Part shown: positions 57,501 to 64,000 of the stretch, piece after piece
How positions within the stretch are numbered: the stretch's first letter is position 1
How the letters are laid out: every line of letters begins with the position of its first letter
Source of the DNA: an uncultured Prolixibacteraceae bacterium
GTDB lineage: Bacteria > Bacteroidota > Bacteroidia > Bacteroidales > Prolixibacteraceae
NCBI GenBank assembly: GCA_913063265.1
Contig: CAJXZG010000004.1
Coordinates: 1-64,000 of the forward strand
Direction: 5' to 3'
Length of the DNA: 64,000 bases
The notes under the pieces: model-generated
Told to the model about the DNA's origin: nothing
Database searches by the model: none
The model's input: the letters and a program-made list of their open reading frames with translations, nothing else
Made by a program: the position numbers and the translations under genes

Positions 57501-58267
57501 CAACATTCTCCCCGGGGTACAGTTGTCCCCAGAGCACCCGAAAAAAAAGCAATAGGCTTATCAGCATACACATGACTTCCGGTTAAGTCCCCCTGTCCTT
57601 CTTTATCTGTTCCCATAATATTTTGGGATTGTACCTGAAATATTTGTCCTTTGTTCAGAATTACAGAAAACGTCGAATCTTTAGGAATAAGATTATCGGT
57701 AACTTTTGAGGGTGTTATTTCAACCCGGGTATCATTTTCTGTGGCAACAATTAAAAACTCGCTGTTTCTGCCACTACCACTTTCAGGATTTCGTGGATCG
57801 ATAGTAGGAAAATAACACATTGCAAAATATTCAAATCCCAATGTCTCTACAGGGTAAATTACTGCAGCATCTGAAGAATAGCGATCCCAGCTAAATGCAT
57901 AAACATTTACTGGTTTTTCAGATACCAGATGAATCCCCTTATCCTCTTTATTTTCAGATCCACTGGCTTCAACCATTTGCCATGGAATGGTAATCTCCAC
58001 AGGTATGTTGGCAATAATAGAGTAAGTGCCATATATATTTTCATCTTGACCTATATAAATTGTAAAATTAGTTGACTCGCGAGAAGTCACCAGAACTTTT
58101 ATACTATGAGATTCTATGTAATTCCGGCTTTCCATAAAGCCAAACCAAAAGTCAGTTCCTTCAGTAGACCGAAAACAATTTGATTGATTTTGTGCAAAAA
58201 GAGGAACCGTGCAGAAATGAAAAACTGCAATGAAGAACACTGATTTTAAAATCCTTTTAATTTTCAC
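54599..58267 (-). CDS. Giant T9SS type B cargo: IgGFc-binding-like, PKD, CHU_C
   Basis: A 1,222-residue exported protein. The frame extends to an ATG at 58312 inside the upstream gene's terminator loop, so I use the GTG at 58267, directly before the signal KSVFFIAVFHFCTVPLFAQ. About 30-480 is an IgGFc-binding-like domain (TEGTDFWFGFMES, VTSRESTNFTI). From about 490 to 1100 come Ig-like and PKD modules (FDFGDS-type FWDFGDSITSNEFEP, FTWITDS). The last 90 residues form a type B gliding-associated C-terminal domain (NAFRPNSD, KIFNRWGDLVFES, DGTHKNGGEAPIGNYVW). It should be sorted by T9SS to the surface. Confidence 0.88.
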   Translation of the reverse strand: MKIKRILKSVFFIAVFHFCTVPLFAQNQSNCFRSTEGTDFWFGFMESRNYIESHSIKVLVTSRESTNFTIYIGQDENIYGTYSIIANIPVEITIPWQMVEASGSENKEDKGIHLVSEKPVNVYAFSWDRYSSDAAVIYPVETLGFEYFAMCYFPTIDPRNPESGSGRNSEFLIVATENDTRVEITPSKVTDNLIPKDSTFSVILNKGQIFQVQSQNIMGTDKEGQGDLTGSHVYADKPIAFFSGALGTTVPRGECCWDHLFEQIPPVHAWGREYYAVSLKSREKDIYRILASKDNTTVRISGLTEVRLNRGEYYEFSLPGNSAKQIFADKRILAAQFSMSHDTDSTFTEGNGDPFMLVLNSTEQWTNEVAFESFAPPVNEIDTTYAGIKKHFVNIITKRENVAGIYLDGRSVQNEFQPFPGFEYSFARIETTPGNHQVNNVFGENGFLAYAYGFGKWESYGYSAGFNMNYILDLGENIEFFEKDTLLLCHGDTLTLEAGPQFNSYQWNTGETTPSINVTSRGPIWVKATTASGCDYIDSVYIYKSSPETGIDSGLETLCQSEIVPLEANYGYEKYIWQNEIDDTLSTSPVIVPESTGEYRITVIDSFRCETRDTLSLIIHPVPEVKITGENFLCGIDTSTISVTIEGTADSIWNFPGSTSWSSSSEAILVNEISQKQVKIRTLEYGDYEVYFNMKTIDNCETIDTFKIRFHPQPQADFIFGDNELCNDYNKKLIFTGMATDSAFFEWDLDGLSFLDTLDVLNRIYNVSVGASREKFPVISLRIDDNGCLSNEFEKTLEANSNFEMNADNIRGCDSLTVNFSAKMLTTDEVEYTWTFDDTEIVNEQYFSKTYSDTGFYKVNLIITNPETQCKNSFTIDSMIKVFPTPVAEISVDPNICYPDSILIFYTNSIDSSICKWVLEGIKQWGDGNDSINVVIEQPTGNVALTVDEYGCISKPIKKEIRRKPLFDFDTGDVEGCQPYAFEVKAITNDKNIDFTWITDSLPYPTGESALYYLPDTGRFDITLMAYSNQTGCADTLLKQDWIKVHRNPWAKFEVDYQVALINNSTIGFINYSERAIDYFWDFGDSITSNEFEPVHTYTELGTFNPMLFVEAESGCRDTFGLFLEILPSEIYAPNAFRPNSDIQENRTFMPVNMGVDETKFSLKIFNRWGDLVFESNSIYDPWDGTHKNGGEAPIGNYVWIANYFDVQGFEHNEKGQVLLIR

Positions 58268-58294
58268 CAACAGAAAGGTTTTCAGTAAAAATAA

Positions 58295-58324
58295 AAAATC
58301 CGGACAAATCATTGCACGGATTTT
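58295..58324 (-). terminator. Terminator of the biotin-carrier operon
   Basis: AAAATCCG (58295-58302) and CGGATTTT (58317-58324), followed on the minus strand by T residues. It overlaps the long-form start of the next gene and shows that start to be wrong. Confidence 0.75.
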
Positions 58325-58347
58325 ATTATTCGTTCAGCAAGAAGCTT

Positions 58348-58671
58348 TTATTTTCTTTTTATTTCAACCATTAGATGACGATTTGGAATAACTTCATCTT
58401 TTTTAACGTGAATTTTCACAATTTCACCATCAAAAGGCATTCTAACCTGGTTTTGCATTTTCATTGCTTCAAGTAAAAGAAGTACCTCGCCTTCTATCAG
58501 TTTTTGTTTTGGTTTGACATATATATCAATAATAGTTCCCGGAATAAATGAGTAAATCAATCTATCATCAGGTGCTTCCCAGAATGTCCTTTGTTCAAAC
58601 TTTTTCGTGTATTTGGTCTGATAAACAGCCCCCTGAACAACCAATTCTTTTAATTCTTTTTTTTCAGACAT
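58348..58671 (-). CDS. Biotin/lipoyl-attachment carrier protein
   Basis: A 107-residue biotin carrier (BCCP type). The lysine to be biotinylated is in LLEAMKMQNQV near residue 72. The following beta strands (MPFDGEIVKIHVKKDEVIP) complete the barrel. It starts 20 bases after the carboxyltransferase stop, so it works with that subunit in a split biotin enzyme. Confidence 0.92.
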   Translation of the reverse strand: MSEKKELKELVVQGAVYQTKYTKKFEQRTFWEAPDDRLIYSFIPGTIIDIYVKPKQKLIEGEVLLLLEAMKMQNQVRMPFDGEIVKIHVKKDEVIPNRHLMVEIKRK

Positions 58672-58691
58672 ACGCTAAATTTACTAGTTGT

Positions 58692-60236
58692 TTAAAATGG
58701 AGGAATACCATGTTTTTTATTTGGAAGGAAAACGCTTTTGTTTTCAGAAACCTGCAATGCATGAAGGATTCTTGCCCTTGTATCTTTTGGTTCGATAACT
58801 TCATCGATATATCCCTGGGCTGCAGCAACATAAGGATTAGCAAATTTCTCCTTGTATTCCTGAATTTTTTCCTGACGCATTTCTTCAGGATTTTCTGCTT
58901 CTGCAATTTCTTTTCTGAAAACAATATTTGCAGCTCCTTCAGGTCCCATTACTGCAATTTCTGCTGTTGGCCACGCAAATACAAAGTCAGCACGTAAATG
59001 ACGAGAATTCATTGCGATGTAACCTCCACCATAAGCTTTTCTTATAATTACTGTAACTTTTGGAACAGTTGCTTCGCTGTATGCATACAGTATTTTTGCA
59101 CCATGTCTGATAACACCTGCATGCTCCTGATCTACACCCGGCAGGTAACCCGGCATATCCTCAAGTGTTACAATTGGAATATTAAATGCATCACAATAAC
59201 GGATAAAACGTGCCGCTTTATCTGAGCTATCACAATCGAGTACTCCTGCCAGTACCATTGGCTGGTTTGCAACAAAACCAACCGTTTCGCCATCCATACG
59301 TCCAAAACCTATAATAATATTGGGTGCAAAATGTTCCATTACTTCAAGGAAATCTGATCCATCGGTTATAGATTTAATAATATCACGCATATCATATGGA
59401 ATACGTGGATCAACCGGCACAATACTTTCAACTTTTTTACCTTTTAAAGGTGCTTTTGCAGGATATGATAAAGCTTTTTTCGCATTACTACGCGGAATAT
59501 AACTTATTAAAGATTTAATCTGTTCAAAACATTCTGCCTCTGTTTGTGCATAAAAGTGGGCGTTACCGGTAATTTCAGCATGAACTTTAGCCCCGCCAAG
59601 TTCTTCCATCGAAATCTCTTCACCCAAAACAGATTTGATAACACTTGGTCCGGTAATAAACATTTTTGATATATTCTCCACGACAAAAACAAAGTCGGTT
59701 AAAGCAGGAGAATAAACCGCTCCTCCGGCACAAGGTCCCAGAATTACTGAAATTTGAGGAATAACACCGGAAGCCAGTGTGTTTCGGAAGAAAATTTCAC
59801 CATAACCGGCTAATGAATTTACGCCTTCCTGGATACGTGCACCCCCCGAATCATTAATACCTATTAACGGAACTCTCATTTTAAGAGCATGATCCATAAT
59901 CTTGGTAATCTTTCTCGCATGCATCAATCCCAGAGATCCTCCGGCTACGGTAAAATCCTGGGCAAAAATACATACAGGCTTAGATTTGATTGTTCCCGTA
60001 CCTATAATAACTCCATCTCCATGAAGTTTTTTCGATTCCATACCGAAATCTTTTGCACTGTGTTCAACAAATAAATCATATTCGTGAAAAGAGTTTTTAT
60101 CGAGCAAACTTATTATACGTTCACGGGCAGTCAATTTACCCATTTTAGCCTGCTTTTCAATGGCTTTTTCTCCACCTCCCATTTGAACTTCCTTTTTTCT
60201 TTTTCGAAGGTCAAGAATGTTGCTTCTCAGTGACAT
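58692..60236 (-). CDS. Acyl-CoA carboxylase beta / carboxyltransferase subunit
   Basis: A 514-residue carboxyltransferase of the propionyl-CoA carboxylase/methylmalonyl-CoA decarboxylase family. CoA and carboxybiotin pockets are in GGSLGLMHARKITKIMD, INDSGGARIQEGVNSLAGY, GPCAGGAVYSPALTDF and AYGGGYIAMNSRHLRADFVFAWPTAEIAVMGPEGA. Length is as expected. No biotin carboxylase and no decarboxylase membrane subunit (OadB/MmdB) are in the window, so direction (carboxylase or Na+-linked decarboxylase) is unresolved. Minus-strand TAATTTCG at 60301-60308 may be its -7 box. Confidence 0.93.
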   Translation of the reverse strand: MSLRSNILDLRKRKKEVQMGGGEKAIEKQAKMGKLTARERIISLLDKNSFHEYDLFVEHSAKDFGMESKKLHGDGVIIGTGTIKSKPVCIFAQDFTVAGGSLGLMHARKITKIMDHALKMRVPLIGINDSGGARIQEGVNSLAGYGEIFFRNTLASGVIPQISVILGPCAGGAVYSPALTDFVFVVENISKMFITGPSVIKSVLGEEISMEELGGAKVHAEITGNAHFYAQTEAECFEQIKSLISYIPRSNAKKALSYPAKAPLKGKKVESIVPVDPRIPYDMRDIIKSITDGSDFLEVMEHFAPNIIIGFGRMDGETVGFVANQPMVLAGVLDCDSSDKAARFIRYCDAFNIPIVTLEDMPGYLPGVDQEHAGVIRHGAKILYAYSEATVPKVTVIIRKAYGGGYIAMNSRHLRADFVFAWPTAEIAVMGPEGAANIVFRKEIAEAENPEEMRQEKIQEYKEKFANPYVAAAQGYIDEVIEPKDTRARILHALQVSENKSVFLPNKKHGIPPF

Positions 60237-60517
60237 AAAATTATTTTTTTAGTTAAAAAATTCCCCTGTTTCAAGGGCATTCAATTTTTCAAATCGGGTG
60301 CGAAATTACAATTTTTTTTCAATGACTTTTAGAATTTAAGAGTAAGCATTCAAATATTATCATTCTGTTTTTTCTCCTTTCGAATAATAGTATTTGATGT
60401 TTGAAAAGTTGCACTGTCTTTCTATTTAATTCCGTAATAATACTTGTGTTTAATAAAACAAAACATTAAAAAAACAATAACTTCTAAAATAATACGGGGC
60501 TTGTAATTAATAGGATC

Positions 60518-61108
60518 TTAATTAAAAGAAGGGTTCTCAGGATAATTTTCCCATAATGAATAACGGTTTCCTGCTTTTTTCACAAAATCAGTCCATGATA
60601 CTTTACTGTCGTCCCTTAAAACTGCACTTTCCTCAACATCAGTAACCAACCAGGAATCATCTTTAAGTTCATCTTCAAGCTGACCTGCATCCCATCCTGA
60701 ATATCCGAGAAAAAAATGAATATCCTGCGGAGACACTGAACCACTGGAGATTAGTTCCTTTAAGGCTTCAAAATCTCCACCCCAATACAACTTTCCTAGA
60801 ACATTAATACTACCGGGTAATTTTTCTCCCAAAGTGTGCACAAAGAAAACCGAATCGGCACTTACCGGTCCACCTAAAAATACGTTGGCCTCAAATTCAG
60901 GAAAGTCCACAAAAATATCCTGTAACTGAACATCAACTTTTTTATTTAAAATAAATCCTACTGCACCTTTGTTGCTATGAGCAACCAAAAACACAACTGA
61001 ACGACTAAAATAGTCACCGTGCAAAAAAGGTTCTGCAATTAAAATTCTACCCTTCTTAGGTGGAATATTATTGGATTTGATTTTAAATATGTCAAGATTT
61101 TCTTTCAT
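60518..61108 (-). CDS. YqgE/AlgH family protein
   Basis: A 196-residue protein of the YqgE/AlgH family: GRILIAEPFLHGDYFSRSVVFLVAHSNKGAVGFILN and GGPVSADSVFFVHT, then HFFLGYSGWDAGQLEDEL. Cytoplasmic; the role is unknown, with AlgH implicated in alginate regulation in pseudomonads. Single gene. Confidence 0.92.
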   Translation of the reverse strand: MKENLDIFKIKSNNIPPKKGRILIAEPFLHGDYFSRSVVFLVAHSNKGAVGFILNKKVDVQLQDIFVDFPEFEANVFLGGPVSADSVFFVHTLGEKLPGSINVLGKLYWGGDFEALKELISSGSVSPQDIHFFLGYSGWDAGQLEDELKDDSWLVTDVEESAVLRDDSKVSWTDFVKKAGNRYSLWENYPENPSFN

Positions 61109-61356
61109 ATTATTAAAACAGAATCCAATTGATGATTATTGTTTGTTTTTTGTTTATTTAACTAAATGATTATTAAACCAATTGAATTTCATGCTTTTCA
61201 TAAGCAATATAAGAAAATTAACAACCCAATCAAATATAAATTACAAAGCCTGATATTTTTAAAACAATAAAACAGGGAAGTAAAAATGCAGATTTAAAAG
61301 AAAGTCAGGATTTTTAAAAAATTTATCTAATCAAATTTGACTTAACAAAGCGAGGT

Positions 61357-61665
61357 CTAATCATCTTCTACAATAACAAAAACATCCTCATCAGTTTTCG
61401 ACATATAATACTGTTCGCGTGCGAATCTTTCCAGCTCTTCATCGCCGGCTTCAAGATCAATTAGCTTTTGTCGATCTGCTTCAATTCTTTCTTTATAGTA
61501 AAGTTCTTGTTGTTTGAGTTCGTAAAGGCGCTTTTTATTTTTTTGGTGAGAGATTATACTATTCTCATCAAAAAAAACAATCCATACCAGAAACAAAATG
61601 GAAGCAACCAACCACTTATTGCGAAGTATTTTAAAAATATTCTTATTGAAATTAATTTTTTTCAT
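61357..61665 (-). CDS. Septum formation initiator/FtsB-like protein
   Basis: A 102-residue bitopic membrane protein: N-terminal cytoplasmic KKINFNKNIF, one membrane helix (about residues 17-35, LVASILFLVWIVFF), then a periplasmic coiled coil (KKRLYELKQQELYYKERIEAD) and an end ARREQYYM-like segment EQYYMSKTDEDVFVIVED typical of FtsB/DivIC in Bacteroidota. ATG at 61665 is preferred, with a -7 box TATTTTTG at 61686-61693. It links to the divisome. Confidence 0.9.
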   Translation of the reverse strand: MKKINFNKNIFKILRNKWLVASILFLVWIVFFDENSIISHQKNKKRLYELKQQELYYKERIEADRQKLIDLEAGDEELERFAREQYYMSKTDEDVFVIVEDD

Positions 61666-61709
61666 TTCCGGCAAATTGTTATCGACAAAAATAGTTTTTT
61701 GTAAATGCA

Positions 61710-61746
61710 AAAAAAAGGGTATTGATATTAAATCAACACCCTTTTA
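61710..61746 (-). terminator. Terminator of pruA
   Basis: AAAGGGTATTGAT and ATCAACACCCTTT pair with one or two mismatches. T run on the minus strand. About 20 bases after the pruA stop. Confidence 0.75.
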
Positions 61747-61764
61747 TAAACAATATTGTGTAAA

Positions 61765-63402
61765 TTATTCGCTATCGGGTTGAAAATTTGGATAAGTATA
61801 ATTTGTAGCAGATACAAATGTTTCCTTGATTGTACGAATTGATGTCCAGCGCAATAAATTAAATATTGAGCCTGCTTTATCGTTAGTTCCGGAACCTCTT
61901 GCACCTCCAAACGGTTGTTGACCAACAACTGCTCCTGTAGGTTTATCATTGATGTAGAAATTACCTGCACAGTTTTCCAATCGTTTTGTTATCTTTTCAA
62001 TATTGTAACGATTTTTTGACATCACCGCACCAGTTAGAGCATATATGGAAGTTTTATCTAAAATGTCGAGTGTTTCATCCATTTTTTCATCCTCATAAAC
62101 AAAAATGGTCAAAACAGGTCCAAACAACTCTTCTTCCATTGTTACGTAATCGGCCTTTTTGGCTAAAATAACTGTTGGTTCGATAAAATAACCAACAGAC
62201 TTGTCACATGTTCCTCCAAAAATCACTTCGGCATCTTTATCTTCTTTGGCCCTGTCAATAAAACCTTTAAGTTTATCAAACGCAGGCTCATCAATTACAG
62301 CGTTAATAAAGTTGGTAAAATCCTCAGGGCTTCCCATTTTTACCGTGGCCAGCTCATTTCCCAGTTTTTCTTTAACCTCAGGCCAAATACTTTCCGGAAT
62401 ATAAACTCTGGATGCTGCTGAACATTTTTGTCCCTGATATTCAAATGCTCCACGAACCATAGCAATTGCCAATGCCTGTGTATCAGCAGTGTTATCAGCA
62501 AAAATAAAGTCTTTACCACCGGTTTCACCAACTATACGCGGATAGGTTTTGTATTTAGGAATATTCTCTCCTATTGTTTTCCAGATACTGTTAAATACAT
62601 TTGTAGAACCTGTAAAGTGTATTCCTGTAAAATCAGGATGAGTTAAAGCTACTTCTGCAGCAACCGGTCCGGATGCAAAAACCAAATTTATTACACCGTC
62701 AGGCAAACCTGCTTCTTTAAAAATTTCCATTATTACTCCTGCAGAATAAATTGCAGTTTTCGAAGGTTTCCAAACCACTACATTACCCATCATTGCAGGT
62801 GCCGCCGGCAAGTTTCCTGCTATTGAAGTGAAATTAAACGGAGTAAGTGCAAAAACAAAACCTTCCAAAGGACGATATTCATTATAATTCCACATTCCCG
62901 GAGCTGATTCTGGCTGAATATTATATATGTTAGTCATTACATTTACTCCAAACCTGAAAAAGTCGGCCAACTCACATGCTGCATCAATTTCAGACTGAAA
63001 TGCATTTTTTGATTGCCCCAACATAGTTGCTGCATTAATTTTTGCACGATAAGGTCCGGCCAATAAATCTGCCGCTTTCAAAAAAATTGAAGCCCTGTGT
63101 TGCCATGACATATTTGCCCATTTTTCGCGGGCTGCAAGAGCAGCATCAATGGCCATTTCAACATGACTTGCATCTCCCTGGTTATAATACCCCAAAGTAT
63201 GTGCAATCTCGTGAGGTGGAAACATTCTGTTTTTCCTGTCGGTAAATACATCCAATCCTCCAATTACCATTGGTAAATCAACCTCTTCTGACTTTAATTC
63301 ATTAATCTTTGCCTGCAACTCAGCTCTTTCCGGAGTTCCGGGAGCAAAACTTAACACCGGCTCGTTTTTTGCAATTGGCACATTAAAAAATCCTTTTGAC
63401 AT
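61765..63402 (-). CDS. pruA: L-glutamate gamma-semialdehyde (1-pyrroline-5-carboxylate) dehydrogenase
   Basis: A 545-residue NAD-dependent aldehyde dehydrogenase that oxidises glutamate semialdehyde from proline or arginine to glutamate. The catalytic Glu is in VGETGGKDF and the Cys in EYQGQKCSAASRVY (near residue 320); the N-terminal FNVPIAKNEPVLSFAPGTPERAEL and C-terminal GGARGSGTNDKAG are characteristic of the group-type found in Bacteroidota and eukaryotes. No proline dehydrogenase is visible nearby. Single gene. Confidence 0.95.
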   Translation of the reverse strand: MSKGFFNVPIAKNEPVLSFAPGTPERAELQAKINELKSEEVDLPMVIGGLDVFTDRKNRMFPPHEIAHTLGYYNQGDASHVEMAIDAALAAREKWANMSWQHRASIFLKAADLLAGPYRAKINAATMLGQSKNAFQSEIDAACELADFFRFGVNVMTNIYNIQPESAPGMWNYNEYRPLEGFVFALTPFNFTSIAGNLPAAPAMMGNVVVWKPSKTAIYSAGVIMEIFKEAGLPDGVINLVFASGPVAAEVALTHPDFTGIHFTGSTNVFNSIWKTIGENIPKYKTYPRIVGETGGKDFIFADNTADTQALAIAMVRGAFEYQGQKCSAASRVYIPESIWPEVKEKLGNELATVKMGSPEDFTNFINAVIDEPAFDKLKGFIDRAKEDKDAEVIFGGTCDKSVGYFIEPTVILAKKADYVTMEEELFGPVLTIFVYEDEKMDETLDILDKTSIYALTGAVMSKNRYNIEKITKRLENCAGNFYINDKPTGAVVGQQPFGGARGSGTNDKAGSIFNLLRWTSIRTIKETFVSATNYTYPNFQPDSE

Positions 63403-63437
63403 AATCTATAGTTTTAACTGTGTTATTTTCTTTTGCA

Positions 63438-63465
63438 CAAAACTATTGAATCATTTTTTTACAAA
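63438..63465 (-). promoter_or_regulatory. Promoter of pruA
   Basis: Minus-strand TTTG (63465-63462) and TAGTTTTG (63445-63438) with 16 bases between, about 36 bases before the ATG at 63402. Confidence 0.5.
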
Positions 63466-63603
63466 TCATAACAAAAATCAGTGACAACATTTTTTTTATT
63501 CAGCTTAATCAACTGTTTTACTGTTTTTTAATGATTTTTTGCAATTAAACAAAACAAATATCAGTTTTTACGAAACAAACTTTATTGTTAATAAGAATTC
63601 AAC

Positions 63604-63611
63604 TATATTTG
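63604..63611 (+). promoter_or_regulatory. -7 promoter box of the partial membrane protein gene
   Basis: TATATTTG with a TTG about 16 bases upstream; the transcript would start near 63618, 35 bases before the likely TTG start. Confidence 0.4.
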
Positions 63612-63652
63612 AGCGGGATGCTATTTGAACGATTTTTGACAACTAAACAAAA

Positions 63653-64000
63653 TTGATAAAAAGTTTATTTACAATATTATCTGAAAAATTCTGGCAGGAT
63701 TTTACTATCCGGGATAAACAAAAGCTATTTCATTTGTTCGTGATTTGGTCGGGCCTTGAAATTTTCGCTTTTTTTTTACTGTTTAATAATACCATATTCA
63801 GGATTCAGGAAAGCTGTATAATTTGTAATATACTTTTTATCGCAATGGCAGCCCTTCCAATTACCTGTGCAATAAACGGAAGAATTTCATGTTCATTAAA
63901 CAGCACTTTTTTTCTTCCTCTGGTTTTATATGCTTTCTATTTTTCAGATTTTAATCCTTTTATTCCAAGCTATGACACAGTTTATTTAAGTGTTTTCTGG
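63653..64000 (+). CDS. Membrane protein of unknown function (partial, 3' end off window)
   Basis: An open frame runs from TTG at 63653 to the window end (116 codons). An in-frame stop at 63644-63646 limits the start and no ATG precedes the conserved part, so TTG is my choice. The N-terminus is charged (IKSLFTILSEKFWQDFTIRDKQ), followed by two or three hydrophobic segments (FVIWSGLEIFAFFLLF, ICNILFIAMAALPIT, FFLPLVLYAFYF). I cannot name the family. The promoter upstream supports a true gene. Confidence 0.6.
   Translation, partial: MIKSLFTILSEKFWQDFTIRDKQKLFHLFVIWSGLEIFAFFLLFNNTIFRIQESCIICNILFIAMAALPITCAINGRISCSLNSTFFLPLVLYAFYFSDFNPFIPSYDTVYLSVFW

Noticed and set aside
58268-58312. Longer start of the large T9SS cargo (ATG at 58312)
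   Set aside because: It sits in the loop of the terminator of the biotin-carrier operon.

Overview
This window is a chromosomal segment from a member of the Bacteroidota, most likely a Bacteroidia lineage such as the Marinilabiliales/Prolixibacteraceae. The placement rests on five things: type IX secretion (T9SS) and gliding proteins (GldB, a PorE-like OmpA protein, PorP/SprF, type A and type B C-terminal sorting domains); Bacteroidota-typical families (DUF2851, DUF4294, a DUF6029-like barrel, GSIII GlnN); TANNTTTG promoter boxes in place of the sigma70 -10 box; weak or absent Shine-Dalgarno sequences; and AT-rich sequence by eye. The genus is inference. I see no rRNA, tRNA, CRISPR array, transposase gene or prophage.

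Layout. 1-3.2 kb: partial gldB, divergent nadE, a Crp/Fnr regulator. 3.3-9.7 kb: minus-strand single genes (T9SS-exported metallophosphoesterase, M20 dipeptidase, TPR lipoprotein, deoxynucleoside kinase, small membrane protein). 9.8-12.6 kb: rpsO-pnp. 12.9-17.6 kb: FG-GAP protein and a TldE/TldD pair in which TldD carries a Tat-like signal. 18-25.5 kb: three different glutamine synthetase-family genes (GSII, a GSI/PuuA-like ligase and GSIII). The GSI-like gene heads a tight operon with an APH-fold kinase and a HAD-IIA protein. 25.8-30.7 kb: an envelope redox module (TlpA, barrel, T9SS-sorted redoxin) and a PorE-like protein. 31.4-39 kb: a V-type ATPase operon E-DUF2764-A-B-D-I-K whose K subunit carries all the Na+-ligand positions known from Enterococcus NtpK. 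39-51 kb: K+ channel, DUF2851, rRNA/tRNA methyltransferase, arginine deiminase, DUF4294, PorP/SprF, a small secreted WM-repeat protein, ispE, gcvP, an MBL hydrolase and pcm. 51-64 kb: an oxidoreductase-like protein with a polyprenyl glycosylphosphotransferase, a monooxygenase-like protein, ThpR, a 1,222-residue type B T9SS cargo, a biotin-carrier/carboxyltransferase pair, YqgE, an FtsB-like protein, delta-1-pyrroline-5-carboxylate dehydrogenase and a truncated membrane protein.

How the genes work together. Nitrogen and glutamate metabolism is unusually dense: three GS-family enzymes, two glutamine- or arginine-consuming enzymes (NadE and arginine deiminase) and a glutamate-producing dehydrogenase. 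Cell-surface export by T9SS is the second theme. The ion-motive V-ATPase and a TrkA-linked K+ channel form a third. Intergenic spaces hold several palindromic, MITE-like repeats that no coding feature explains.
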